From Lentzea flava (GTDB lineage: Bacteria > Actinomycetota > Actinomycetes > Mycobacteriales > Pseudonocardiaceae): DNA of 64,000 nt. Below are positions 1 through 8,456 of this stretch, piece by piece. Location of the stretch: positions 310,001 through 374,000 of the forward strand of contig NZ_BMRE01000001.1 in the NCBI RefSeq assembly GCF_014648475.1, written 5' to 3'. Every line of letters starts with the position of its first letter. Position 1 is the stretch's first letter. The translations under genes were made by a program, and so were the position numbers. A model generated the notes under the pieces. It was given only the letters and a program-made list of their open reading frames with translations, made no database searches and was not told the origin of the DNA.

Positions 1-184
1 GGACGACCAGCGAACGACCCTGGTTCTCTTGGTGCAAGGGAACTTCCGCGTTGACCTCACCGAGGGCAGCGCGACGATGACGCGCCAAGGTGACTACGTC
101 ATGTGGGGTCCCGGTATCGACCACTCATGGGAAGCCATCGAGGACTCGGTGGTCATGACGGTTCGCTGGCCATCCCAGACGTGA
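1..184 (+). CDS. Cupin-domain protein, C-terminal end (partial)
   Basis: Read from base 2, the frame encodes the last 60 residues of a protein that begins before the window. The text LVQGNFRVDL, a turn, then GDYVMWGPGIDHSW and a final strand ending VRWPS is the strand-turn pattern of the second half of a small cupin barrel, where the His of GIDHSW would be a metal-ligand position. Such stand-alone cupins of about 110-130 residues are common in actinomycetes; their substrate is unknown. Its stop lies directly against the stop of the convergent gene at 185, with no space for a terminator. The family call is from the motif pattern only. Confidence 0.6.
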   Translation, partial: DDQRTTLVLLVQGNFRVDLTEGSATMTRQGDYVMWGPGIDHSWEAIEDSVVMTVRWPSQT

Positions 185-1771
185 TCAGTCGCTGAGCCTC
201 CACTCAATCGGTGGCAGGCTCACGCGGTCGCCGCCGATCTCACGTAGCCGACGCAGACCCTGGAGCAACGCGAACAGCCCTTCGTTGCTCCAGGTCTCCT
301 GTGTGATCAACTCGCTCACCAGGTCGCCGTCGAGGCTGGAGTACAGCCGCAAGCCGGAAGCCTCCCAATTGGCCTCGATGTGGCCACCGAACCGACGCCA
401 GAACTCCTCGTCGTCGATCACGACGAGACTCGCGAACTCATAGTTCCCGCTGACGAGGTTCAGCCCGAAGCCGGTGCACTCCATCCGCAACCGCGCCGGT
501 TCCTCGGCGAGCCACTTCATCGGCTCAGACCATCGCGCCGGATGCATCGGTGCCACTGCCGGACGCGCGTTGCCAGCAGTCGCGTCGACATCGTGACGGC
601 CGAACAGTTCCTCCTCCAACTCGCGTTGCAGAGTCGCCCCGATTGCCGTCTCGGCGCGGAAGTCTGTAAGGGGCTGATGGAAGCCCTTTGGGATCACCGC
701 CAGCCGTCCAGCCGCGTTCAGCACTCGACCAGACCGCTCCTGGACCAGTAGGGCGTAATCCGAAGAACCGCGGACTTGATCATATGGCCGAGCGATCGCA
801 CACAGGGCCAGAACACCGCCTGCGCACACACGGCCCGATAGATCCTGCACCGCGTCGATGCTTGGCAACTGCTTGTCTCTCAAGGGAAGTCGGCCTGCGA
901 GATCTCCTGCCACGATCGCATCGGTCAGCTCTCGTTCGAGCAGATCGGCGGTCAGCGCATACTCGACGAACGGCACAACACCTACACGGCCGCGAACACG
1001 CCGGTGTCCGGCGTCAACGTGCAGCAGCCGATAAAGCGGCAGGTTGGCGAAGCGGACCCCTAGCGCGACAGACTCAGCAATCCGCGATGCCGCCGTAACC
1101 CCCTCGAAGTCCTCCAGCGAACTGCACTGGCGGGCGTCATCGGCAAACGTCAGCCGATCGTGTGAGCCATCGAGTGGGCAGTCCAAGTCGAGCCATTCGG
1201 CACGGGTCATGATGCTGGTCAGGATCTCGGCGGTAGCACAAGTCGCCCGGTAAACACCGTGCACGCCGTAGTAGTCGACGAGCGCGCGAGCAAGCGCTGT
1301 ACGCCCCACCGTGGCTCGACGCGCGCCCACATCCAAGAACCGCCCCTGGTCCAGTTCCGCGAGTCGCGCGCGCACCTTTGACCGACTCGTACCTGGCAGC
1401 CACCCTGTCCGGGCGTCCAGCCAGTTGAGAGCCACAGCCAACTCGGACTCCTCGCGCGGCCATCGCCGAGGTTCATCCTCGGCAGACGACCGTGGTGCCC
1501 CCAGCAATTCATCGACACTCACGCCGAAGATCCGTTCGAGCAGCCGCGCAGTCACCGGCTGAACCGGCCCAAGCGGCCCACCGTTCGGCATACGGCCAGC
1601 GATCAACCGTTGCAGGTGTCGAACGCTGATCGTCCCCGGCTCGCCGTGCTCGCGTGCGAACTCCTCGGCGTAGTCAACGAACTCCTGGAGAGTGAGACGA
1701 CGGCCCCGGATCAACTGCTCCAGCAGCGTGCGGAACTGCGGTGCAGCCTTCTCCGGCGTTGAACGCCCCAT
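185..1771 (-). CDS. HTH regulator with C-terminal Nudix-like domain
   Basis: A 528-residue protein read from ATG at 1771. The first 70 residues resemble an XRE/terminal-domain helix-turn-helix (GTISVRHLQRLIAGR). A middle region of no recognised family follows. Residues about 360-392 contain a Nudix-like segment with the signature RELEEEL, matching the REUxEE core, although the box is not fully canonical. It may sense a nucleotide-type ligand, or the fold may be used without catalysis. It is transcribed away from the HTH gene at 1918; the 146-bp gap must hold both promoters. A regulator role is inference from the HTH and the divergent layout. Confidence 0.6.
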   Translation of the reverse strand: MGRSTPEKAAPQFRTLLEQLIRGRRLTLQEFVDYAEEFAREHGEPGTISVRHLQRLIAGRMPNGGPLGPVQPVTARLLERIFGVSVDELLGAPRSSAEDEPRRWPREESELAVALNWLDARTGWLPGTSRSKVRARLAELDQGRFLDVGARRATVGRTALARALVDYYGVHGVYRATCATAEILTSIMTRAEWLDLDCPLDGSHDRLTFADDARQCSSLEDFEGVTAASRIAESVALGVRFANLPLYRLLHVDAGHRRVRGRVGVVPFVEYALTADLLERELTDAIVAGDLAGRLPLRDKQLPSIDAVQDLSGRVCAGGVLALCAIARPYDQVRGSSDYALLVQERSGRVLNAAGRLAVIPKGFHQPLTDFRAETAIGATLQRELEEELFGRHDVDATAGNARPAVAPMHPARWSEPMKWLAEEPARLRMECTGFGLNLVSGNYEFASLVVIDDEEFWRRFGGHIEANWEASGLRLYSSLDGDLVSELITQETWSNEGLFALLQGLRRLREIGGDRVSLPPIEWRLSD

Positions 1772-1917
1772 GTCGCCACCAAGTCGTTCTCGTGTCGTTC
1801 CGCTGATCCAGCGCTGACAGAAACCTGATTTTAGTCACAGCTGAGCCAGTTCAGAGCCAGCAACGAAGACCGCCGGCGGTGACCACCACTTGGAACCGAC
1901 ACAACGAAGGCCACGCC

Positions 1918-2784
1918 ATGGACTGGACGTCATCCACCCCGTACAGCCGAGAACTCGGCGACGAACTACGCCGCTTCCGTGAGACCTGTACTCAGCACAC
2001 GGGGGCAGGACTGGCTGAACTGCTCGGCTGGGACGCGAGCAAGGTCTCCACGATCGAGAAGGGCAAGGCCCGTGCTACCGACCTCGATCTGGCCCAGTAC
2101 CTCACGGTGTGCGGCAAGGCCCGAGATACCATCGACGAGTTCACCCGCCGGTACCGTCGCGCATTCGACCTCTGCTTCGCGCAGGAGCTAGGCGAAAACC
2201 GCACTCTGATGCTGGCCGAGCGCACGGCCGACACCATCACGGGCTACAGCCCCATGAGCGTTCCCGACCTACTCCGTACGGCAAGCTACGCGGAACAGTC
2301 ATTGCGACTCACAGGCACCTCGGCAGACGACATTCAGTCTGCGGTCGACTCCCAGCTGAAACGCCAGGCCATCCTCTACGCCCATAACCGGCCTGACATC
2401 ACGTTCTACGTGGCAGAAGCTGCCGTGCGCTGCCAGCACTTCGAGCGCAACGTAGCGAGGGGACAGATATCGCACCTCATCCGTACGGCAAATATCCTGC
2501 GGATCATTCCCACCGGCAGCATCGCATTGCTCAGCGCAGCCTTCACGCTGTACGAGTACGACAAGATGCCAGCCGTCGTGTTCACGGAGACCCACGTCGC
2601 GAACGTGTTCCTTCAAGACAAGTACTCCGTCGGACGATGCAGGTCCGCGTTCGACGTGCTGGACTCAGCAGCGTTGAACGCGCCCCAATCGCGAGAGCTG
2701 CTGATCCAGATACTTGACGAAGAGCACCCCATACAGCCGGAAAGTGCAATTGCCACCGACGCGCCTTCCGAATGGGTGAGTTGA
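1918..2784 (+). CDS. XRE-family regulator with DUF5753 domain
   Basis: 288 residues from ATG 1918, which has GAAGG seven bases upstream; the longer frame from 1879 lacks such a site. Residues about 10-70 are a Cro/C1-type HTH (LAELLGWDASKVSTIEKGKA). The rest is the DUF5753 domain typical of actinomycete XRE proteins, including the segment SYAEQSLRLTG and a conserved Y-E-N/FTET-like strand near residue 220. DUF5753 regulators usually sit beside a small DUF397 protein; none is present here. Instead a second regulator of the same type follows one base after the stop, so the two are presumably co-transcribed. Confidence 0.85.
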   Translation: MDWTSSTPYSRELGDELRRFRETCTQHTGAGLAELLGWDASKVSTIEKGKARATDLDLAQYLTVCGKARDTIDEFTRRYRRAFDLCFAQELGENRTLMLAERTADTITGYSPMSVPDLLRTASYAEQSLRLTGTSADDIQSAVDSQLKRQAILYAHNRPDITFYVAEAAVRCQHFERNVARGQISHLIRTANILRIIPTGSIALLSAAFTLYEYDKMPAVVFTETHVANVFLQDKYSVGRCRSAFDVLDSAALNAPQSRELLIQILDEEHPIQPESAIATDAPSEWVS

Positions 2785-2785
2785 G

Positions 2786-3685
2786 GTGTCAAGGAAGGCC
2801 TCCGCGTTCCCGTACAAGGGGTTCAAGTCCAACCTGCAACATCGCGCAGTAGCGCGAGCCCTCGCGTCATGGCGAGAGGAATCCGGGAAGAGCCTCAAGG
2901 AAGCCAGCGACGCGGCCAAGTGGTCAGTCGCAAAGACCTCCATGATGCAGAATGCCGCATACCCGATCTCCGAGTTCGACGTGGCGATCCTTGCACTCGT
3001 TTACGGCATTGAGGACGACAAGCGTGCAGCCGTTTACCACGGAGCGCAACGCGCCCGTGACCCACAAGCCTACGATCGACTGCCCGGCGCCGAACCGTGC
3101 ATCGGATGGGTCTACGGCGAGATCGCTGTTGAAGCGAGCCATCTCCGCATTGTCGCCACCGACGCATTCCCCTATGTCGTGCGGACTGAGGGTTACGCGG
3201 ACGCGGTACAGAACTACTGCGCAGACAGCACCACTCTGTGGCAGCGCCACCAGTACGGCAGCACCGTTCGCGAACACATCACCCGCAGGTTACTCCAGGA
3301 AGAATCGCTACATCTGCACTTGGTCGTAAGCGAAACGCTCCTTCGATGCGTGGTCGGCAACGCACTTGTCATGGTTGACCAGCTGCTATGGCTTATGGAG
3401 CTGACACAGCGCCCTAACATCAAAATACAGGTCACACCTAATTCTGTTGGCAGGTTGGCCGCGGCAAGTCCGTTCAGCATCATGACGTTTCGCGAAGACA
3501 GGTTCGACGACGTCGTCTACATCGAGAACCCTCACGGCTCCACGTGGCTCGAAGCCCAGGATGCCCTGGAGCCGTACGCATCTATCTTCGACAGACTCGC
3601 GACAAATGCGCTCTCTACCGATGACACGGTCGAGTACATCGCCGAGGCCGCGCACCTGCTCCAGGCGACGAACGCAGAGGTGTAG
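2786..3685 (+). CDS. Second XRE-family regulator with DUF5753 domain
   Basis: 299 residues from GTG 2786, one base after the TGA of the preceding regulator. The N-terminal HTH (residues about 10-65, ALASWREESGKSLKEASDAA) is followed by a full DUF5753 domain: an early SHLRIVATDAFPYVVRTEGYA segment and later IQVTPNSVGRLAAASPFSIM and VVYIENPHGS. It is clearly paralogous to the upstream gene but divergent, so this is an old pair rather than a recent duplication. No DUF397 partner follows. The 114 bp after it shows no further reading frame before the convergent low-G+C operon. Confidence 0.8.
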   Translation: MSRKASAFPYKGFKSNLQHRAVARALASWREESGKSLKEASDAAKWSVAKTSMMQNAAYPISEFDVAILALVYGIEDDKRAAVYHGAQRARDPQAYDRLPGAEPCIGWVYGEIAVEASHLRIVATDAFPYVVRTEGYADAVQNYCADSTTLWQRHQYGSTVREHITRRLLQEESLHLHLVVSETLLRCVVGNALVMVDQLLWLMELTQRPNIKIQVTPNSVGRLAAASPFSIMTFREDRFDDVVYIENPHGSTWLEAQDALEPYASIFDRLATNALSTDDTVEYIAEAAHLLQATNAEV

Positions 3686-3799
3686 CTCCTTGTAGAATCA
3701 GCGCAGCTCAAGGTGCATATCGATGGCAGTTCGATCCCCAGTCTCAGAGTTTTTAGGTCGGATGCTCACACCGAGCGTCCACCCTTCGTCGTTGCAACC

Positions 3800-5412
3800 T
3801 TACGACTCGATCGAGATTTCATGAATACTGTCTAGCTCCATTTCAATGGACGTTCCAGAACTCGGGACAACCTTGAACTTTGTTACCCCGTCCTCGGTAT
3901 CACCCTCTACCAGCTCAGCACGCGGAACATAGACCGAATATCGCCCAAGCTCCAAGTCGTGGCCAGCGATTCGCGTTGTAAGCAAATCCCCATTTGATGC
4001 CCGCAGGGATCCCGGAGATTCCCTAAAGGCTTCTCGAATCACATCAGGGTTCGGGGATTCGAGATTAATATGGGAGCCTTCCATTGCCACTCGCTTGCCA
4101 TTCAGAAGGTCTATAACACGCTGCGATTCCTTCACGTCACGTTGCGTCCAACGCCGCGGCATCGGGAAGGATTCCCCCAGTCGAGATTGAATCTCGTTGA
4201 GGTTTACAGCGAACTGCACGACGTCGTCTGCAACCCATAGTCTATCTGGGACAGGAACTGGCTTCGTGGTCAAGTCACCGAGTGATACAGAAAGAAGATA
4301 CGGAGGCAAGGCAAACCGTTGAAACCTAAGGATCGGCAGCACTGCACCAGGTAGTAGCGGCCTTGACCAGGTAGCCGTCAGATTCAATGCAAATCGCCGT
4401 TCCGCAGGGATAACCTTCAGTTGGACCTCAAGTACGCCCAGCAGATCGTTTCCGCGCAATGTGACACCTTTTGTTCCAGCAACACGAGTGAGCCACTGGA
4501 TCGGAAGGCTCGCTACACGACGGCCGGAAGGATCCTCAAGCATCAGACGGCCACCAATATCTACCTCCTCCTCATTAGCTGGACCGATTTTGAGGTGACC
4601 AGACCCGAGGTTTCCCCCGAATCCGTGCGGGGCCGAGATCACCACATCACGAACTTGACTTGGCAGTAACTCGATCTCGTCACCCCACTCCAATGCAGCA
4701 CCGAGACGCTCCAGTATGTCAGGCTGCTCGTCGCCCACCACTACGGTGAACTGCAAGGTGATTGGGCTATCCTTTTCGGCATCTCGATACTTCGGCCGCA
4801 AGATCGTATCAACAATCCTCCCATCTTTAACGGAAAAATCCACACGATAGAAGGGGTTTGATTCGTTGATTTTTCGGCGAGGAGTTCAATGCGCGGACTA
4901 GCGGCACCCATGCCGAAGACGGTCGCCTCCGCAATGACAGCCTGCTCATCCTTAAATTCGCGAAGAAGATCCAGAAATTCTTCTTCAGCACTCATAAAGT
5001 GCCTGACTATTGAAGGATAGCTAGCAAGGTTTGCTTCGAGCCAGTCACCGCCCCTCCAATAAAGCGGAAATGGATATCCCGAGGCAAGGTCATCAAACCA
5101 ATCCCTCTCGGTCCGATTCGGGATCATGGGCGTTACGAGCGTCCAAGAAGCAGGGTCCGATTTAGCCGCAGCGTCCAGGCTTGCCTTGATCTTACCCTTT
5201 CGAGTCTTCGATTCCGAGAGTCGATTCAGATAGTACTTCGACTGCCAGATATGTAGTTCATCCCCAACTCGGAGCTGGTGATCGCGCCCACCATCCCCGC
5301 CTCTTCCATCGATTCTCTCAGAGTCTTTATGGAGAGTACTGAGCAAGGTGCTAATAATCTTCTCAAAGCGCTCTCCGCTCCCAACACTTTTCCAGTCAAT
5401 CCCATCCCTCAC
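3800..5412 (-). pseudogene. Mrr-like restriction-type nuclease, single-base frameshift
   Basis: Two overlapping frames form one gene. The N-terminal part (ATG 5412) has a PD-(D/E)xK core of the Mrr type: GDGGRD with D44, then WQSKYY with Q57 and K59. After RIELLAEK (about 4876-4868) the frame diverts into STNQ and runs on to 4741. The original reading resumes in the other frame as INESNPFYRVDFSVKDG and continues to 3800. Adding one A to the run of five A (minus strand) at about 4870 restores a continuous protein of about 535 residues. The C-terminal 350 residues are of unknown family. The gene starts 17 bp inside the end of the DUF6602 gene, so the two are coupled. The shift may be a mutation, a sequencing error in the homopolymer, or recoding. 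Its base composition is much less G+C-rich than the rest of the window. Confidence 0.65.
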
Positions 5413-6730
5413 TTACTTCACTACCCCTTTCACCCTTTCTAGCCGCCGCATACAACTCGATCCACCGCAAGAACCTGCCAGTGTTGTTTTCCCCAATGAT
5501 GTACTCGCCAGAAGGCAAGATAGCCATTCCAAGATCCGTGGCCACTACACGCAGAAAGTCGCCTTCAGCAGCGATTAGCTTGGTACGAAGAAGGTTTCCG
5601 CGCACCTCAGCGGGCGACACTCCACGCCCCTGAAGCCACGCATGCATTTCCGGGTTTTCCAGATTGTAGGACCCCTCTTGGCAAATTCGTTGAACTACCA
5701 CAAACTCTTCTGCGGAAATAAATTCAGGTTGCCAAGAGTTCATCGGTGGAGCACTACTGAGTTGCGCCTCAGATCCTCCCACAAAGTAGGCGTGCCATCC
5801 GGCCGAAGTACCCTGCCCAAGCAGCAGCGGATGGAACAGCTCCAGGTCAAGGTCTTCTCCCCAGAGGTCAGTAATGTCGTAAAGTTCATCTATCCGGTAC
5901 CAAAGAACTTCAAGCAACACAATTAGCGGGTTTACCGGCGAAGAACAGTAGAACGGCCACCACTCTCCAGGAATCAATCCCGGAACGCTCGGGCCGTCAG
6001 CGAGTCGCCCCACGTATGGGCGGCCGTTCATCTTGGCAAGTGAATACTTACCAGAGATGATCAACTGCGGAAGCTCGGCTGGACTATAAGCCCTAGTTCC
6101 TAGATTCTCCTCAAGCAGGTTGACTAGTCCGTCTCGAAACGCCTCCTCGGTCGCATATCCATGCAAACCGATCACGATTCGAATCACTGCCGTCTGCTCT
6201 TGCAGCAATGTTTGAAGAATGCTGCTATCTCCAACAGAAAGGCTACCCAGATTATCGACCGGCGCCACTCGGCCCGTGATCTGAGCGAAAGTTTTGAGAG
6301 CCGATCCGACGTCTGTACTCCCAATGTCCGGATCGTCTTCCAGATTATGTTCAAGCACTCGCACCGACTGCAGCTGCTCCAGCGCGTCACTCATCTCGCT
6401 TTTACGAAGCGTCTTCTTTACCTCAACGACCGCGATCACATCTTTGATGTTCCACTCGTAGGAATCAGTGAAGGGTATTTGAACTCCTTGCCCCCTCACA
6501 ACCATGCAGTCAAGTTGTCCGGATCGGTTTCCAAGTCCATCTACAGCGAATCCAGTTACAACCCGCAGGTCTATTCTTCCCGGAATTGCCTTTCGCAGAA
6601 TCTCCGCCGAGAGCCCCTCATACATGTCACCAATCGTTGGGGCGTGAGTCACGTCGCTCGCTGCAAGTAGCGGCAGCGAATCATCCACAATTTGCGCGAG
6701 CAGATCAGCGACGGTCCGGATCATCTTCAC
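5396..6730 (-). CDS. DUF6602 protein with PD-(D/E)xK-like residues
   Basis: 444 residues from ATG 6730 (a second ATG lies six bases in). Residues 30-110 match the DUF6602 pattern: PTIGDMYEGLSAEIL, then SGQLDCMVV and DVIAVVEVKK. The spacing of E43, D74, E103 and K105 resembles the acidic-E-x-K core of PD-(D/E)xK nucleases, although catalysis is not proven for this family. The C-terminal 300 residues have no motif I recognise. It is the first gene of a two-gene minus-strand unit with the Mrr-like gene. Lower G+C than the flanks suggests recent transfer. A nuclease or defence role is inference from the pairing. Confidence 0.6.
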   Translation of the reverse strand: MKMIRTVADLLAQIVDDSLPLLAASDVTHAPTIGDMYEGLSAEILRKAIPGRIDLRVVTGFAVDGLGNRSGQLDCMVVRGQGVQIPFTDSYEWNIKDVIAVVEVKKTLRKSEMSDALEQLQSVRVLEHNLEDDPDIGSTDVGSALKTFAQITGRVAPVDNLGSLSVGDSSILQTLLQEQTAVIRIVIGLHGYATEEAFRDGLVNLLEENLGTRAYSPAELPQLIISGKYSLAKMNGRPYVGRLADGPSVPGLIPGEWWPFYCSSPVNPLIVLLEVLWYRIDELYDITDLWGEDLDLELFHPLLLGQGTSAGWHAYFVGGSEAQLSSAPPMNSWQPEFISAEEFVVVQRICQEGSYNLENPEMHAWLQGRGVSPAEVRGNLLRTKLIAAEGDFLRVVATDLGMAILPSGEYIIGENNTGRFLRWIELYAAARKGERGSEVSEGWD

Positions 6731-6939
6731 CTACCTGTGTCACGTCAGGACTAGAAGCACCAACGGACTAGCCGACGCCACCTGTGCTCCCAGTCACAGC
6801 ACTGTAGGCGACGTCGCCGGCCTACATGGGCTGCGCCACGGTGTCGGCCACATGTTCAGATGCCGGCTGAGCTGGCTGAGATCGGTGAACCGGCGGGTGT
6901 GCTGCTTGATCGACCGCGTTCAAGCAACACAATGTTCAG

Positions 6940-7578
6940 ATGACCACATCCATGGCTCAGCAGGCGTCGACCGCAGACTGGATTGCGGCGATCGGACAAG
7001 CGGCGGGCGCCTTGTTCACTGCAGCCGCCGTGGCCGTCGCACTCGGAATCGCGCTTGCTGATCGTCGGCGTCTTCGGCGTGAGGAAGACGAGCGTGGGAA
7101 GCGCAACGCCCGCATGGTGCTTGTACGGGGGACTGGTTCACATCCAGTTGGCCAGGACGAACACGGCTACCAGAGCGAGCTACGAATCTACTTCACCAAC
7201 CATAGCGACCGGCCAATCTTTAACGTCTATGCCGAAGCCTGGCCTGTAGGCACTTCTCTTGACGAGCAACCCCGGTGGGCCGTGCACTCCGAGGTCGTGC
7301 TGCCCGGACAGCCAGCAGAGCCCACTGAGTACTTCGCGATGAAGGTGACCACCAAGGAGCCGCCGCCAATCTCCATCGCAGCGTGGCGCCTCCGCTGGAC
7401 CGATGTCGACGGTCGCCAGTGGTACGGAGATGAACCTCGCCAGGTGCAACCACTTCCGTTCTCAGGACAACCTCCAGGGCGCTACACGGGTCGCGCCGCG
7501 GAGGCAACTCCCACCAAGGCGTCACGTGGTTGGCAGAAGCTGATCCAGAGGATCAACCGGTCAGACCGTTCAACGTGA
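6940..7578 (+). CDS. Hypothetical membrane-anchored protein
   Basis: 212 residues from ATG 6940. One hydrophobic helix at residues about 14-40 (AAGALFTAAAVAVALGIALA) is followed at once by the basic run DRRRLRREED, so the C-terminal 165 residues should be cytoplasmic. That part contains beta-rich text (ELRIYFTNHSDRPIFNVYAEA) typical of actinomycete hypothetical proteins found beside mobile or defence genes. It is divergent from the DUF6602 operon across a 209-bp gap, where I see no clear operator. A 10-bp stem hairpin at 7711-7735 lies 130 bp downstream. No enzymatic motif is visible. Confidence 0.6.
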   Translation: MTTSMAQQASTADWIAAIGQAAGALFTAAAVAVALGIALADRRRLRREEDERGKRNARMVLVRGTGSHPVGQDEHGYQSELRIYFTNHSDRPIFNVYAEAWPVGTSLDEQPRWAVHSEVVLPGQPAEPTEYFAMKVTTKEPPPISIAAWRLRWTDVDGRQWYGDEPRQVQPLPFSGQPPGRYTGRAAEATPTKASRGWQKLIQRINRSDRST

Positions 7579-7710
7579 AGTCCGCGCCACCAGTAGCGCC
7601 CAGCTCCCCTTGCCCGCGTGGGCGGCTCGAACGCCGGTACCCGCTCTAGTTGTCCCGTCCCACCCGAACCCACACCTCGGAAGCAGCAAGATGGCCAGCG
7701 ACGGCAAACG

Positions 7711-7735
7711 GGACGGGGTTGACCACCCCGTCCCG
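7711..7735. terminator. GC-rich hairpin
   Basis: A perfect 10-bp stem (GGGACGGGGT/ACCCCGTCCC) with the five-base loop TGACC. It has no T-run, as is usual for actinomycete terminators. It lies 132 bp after the end of the gene at 6940-7578. Confidence 0.45.
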
Positions 7736-7751
7736 CCTTCACGAATCAGCC

Positions 7752-7769
7752 TATCTACGCAGGTAGATA
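7752..7769. promoter_or_regulatory. Operator-like inverted repeat
   Basis: TATCTAC-N4-GTAGATA, a perfect 7-bp inverted repeat of operator size, in an A+T-richer spot upstream of the AbrB-integrase pair. Confidence 0.35.
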
Positions 7770-7902
7770 CAGATATCCTGCTGTCCCCTTGCTCCTCTCG
7801 GCCGCTTCGGCTTGTGGGACGGCCGGGACATGTCGCGCAGCAGACCTCACGCCAGTTCGAGCCGTAGGGATAGAGCGCAAGTCGCTCCTCGGACACCAAA
7901 AT

Positions 7903-7918
7903 GTCGCAAATTTGCGAC
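7903..7918. promoter_or_regulatory. 16-bp perfect palindrome GTCGCAAATTTGCGAC
   Basis: An uninterrupted palindrome 74 bp before the AbrB start. It is suited to binding a dimeric regulator, such as the SpoVT/AbrB-type protein encoded just downstream, or to a recombination role. The binding partner is inference. Confidence 0.45.
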
Positions 7919-7928
7919 GTCCACGTGG

Positions 7929-7956
7929 CAGGTGCTCAAGTCCACTTGAGCACCTG
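7929..7956. promoter_or_regulatory. 28-bp inverted repeat followed by T4
   Basis: CAGGTGCTCAAGT-CC-ACTTGAGCACCTG: 13 bp per arm with a two-base centre, followed by TTTT. It may be an intrinsic terminator/attenuator in the AbrB leader or an operator. The arm start CAGGTG recurs in the palindrome at 7971-7986. Confidence 0.45.
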
Positions 7957-7970
7957 TTTTGCGTTTCCGT

Positions 7971-7986
7971 GCCACCTGCAGGTGGC
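7971..7986. promoter_or_regulatory. 16-bp palindrome over the AbrB ribosome-binding region
   Basis: GCCACCTGCAGGTGGC ends five bases before ATG 7992 and includes the only purine-rich, Shine-Dalgarno-like stretch (AGGTGG). A repressor bound here, or RNA folding, could block translation start. Confidence 0.45.
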
Positions 7987-7991
7987 GTTCG

Positions 7992-8456
7992 ATGACCATT
8001 TCCTACATCCGCCCGATCGTTCCGGACCCCGCGCCAGGAAAAGTGGCGGCCACCTCCGCCCGCAGTGTTGGTCAACCTCTCCCGCTCATCGCCATCCCCG
8101 CATCGCGGCCGCCGCGGCTGACGAACGTGCTGTACCGGATGGCCGCCGTCGACCACCGCGGCCGCGTCGCAGACCGCCACATCACAGCCGCGTTGGACTG
8201 GAACGCCGGCACCCGGCTCAGCATTCGCGAACACGACGGCCTCTTGGTCGTGACCGCGGATCCGCACGGCGTCTTCCAACCCACCAAAGAGGGCTATCTC
8301 CGGCTCCCCGCCGACGCCCGCCGCGCCGCTGGCTTGGGCTCCGGGGACCGGGTCCTCCTGACGGCCCACCTCGACCGCCAGACGGTCACGGTGTTCCCAC
8401 CCATCGCACTGGACCAGTTGCTGCTTCCGGCACTGCCGGGTGGTGAGGACGCATGA
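7992..8456 (+). CDS. AbrB/SpoVT-type DNA-binding protein
   Basis: 154 residues from ATG 7992. Two beta-rich half domains are visible: RMAAVDHRGRVADRHIT to VTADPHGVF, and LRLPADARRAAGLGSGDRVL to VTVFPPIALDQL. These fit the swapped-hairpin SpoVT/AbrB/MazE DNA-binding fold. The gene ends in ATGA, overlapping the integrase start by four bases, so the two are translationally coupled. AbrB-like proteins beside actinomycete tyrosine recombinases are a recurring pair; the protein presumably controls the recombinase or acts at the site. The palindromes just upstream are candidate targets. Confidence 0.75.
   Translation: MTISYIRPIVPDPAPGKVAATSARSVGQPLPLIAIPASRPPRLTNVLYRMAAVDHRGRVADRHITAALDWNAGTRLSIREHDGLLVVTADPHGVFQPTKEGYLRLPADARRAAGLGSGDRVLLTAHLDRQTVTVFPPIALDQLLLPALPGGEDA

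Larger units (their letters stand above)
7579..7991. other. Intergenic segment dense in palindromes
   Basis: No convincing gene lies in these 413 bases; the short frames lack start sites and family text. The segment holds five perfect inverted repeats (7711-7735, 7752-7769, 7903-7918, 7929-7956, 7971-7986), the last ending five bases before the AbrB start codon. It probably carries the terminator of the upstream gene and the control region, or a recombination site, of the AbrB-integrase pair. Confidence 0.5.

Noticed and set aside
4860..4880. Programmed ribosomal frameshift in the Mrr-like gene
   Set aside because: The A-run is slippery, but no downstream pseudoknot or conserved arrangement could be shown; mutation or error is simpler.
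7903..7986. Repeated palindromes as a CRISPR array
   Set aside because: The units differ in sequence and spacing; there is no regular repeat-spacer pattern and no cas gene.
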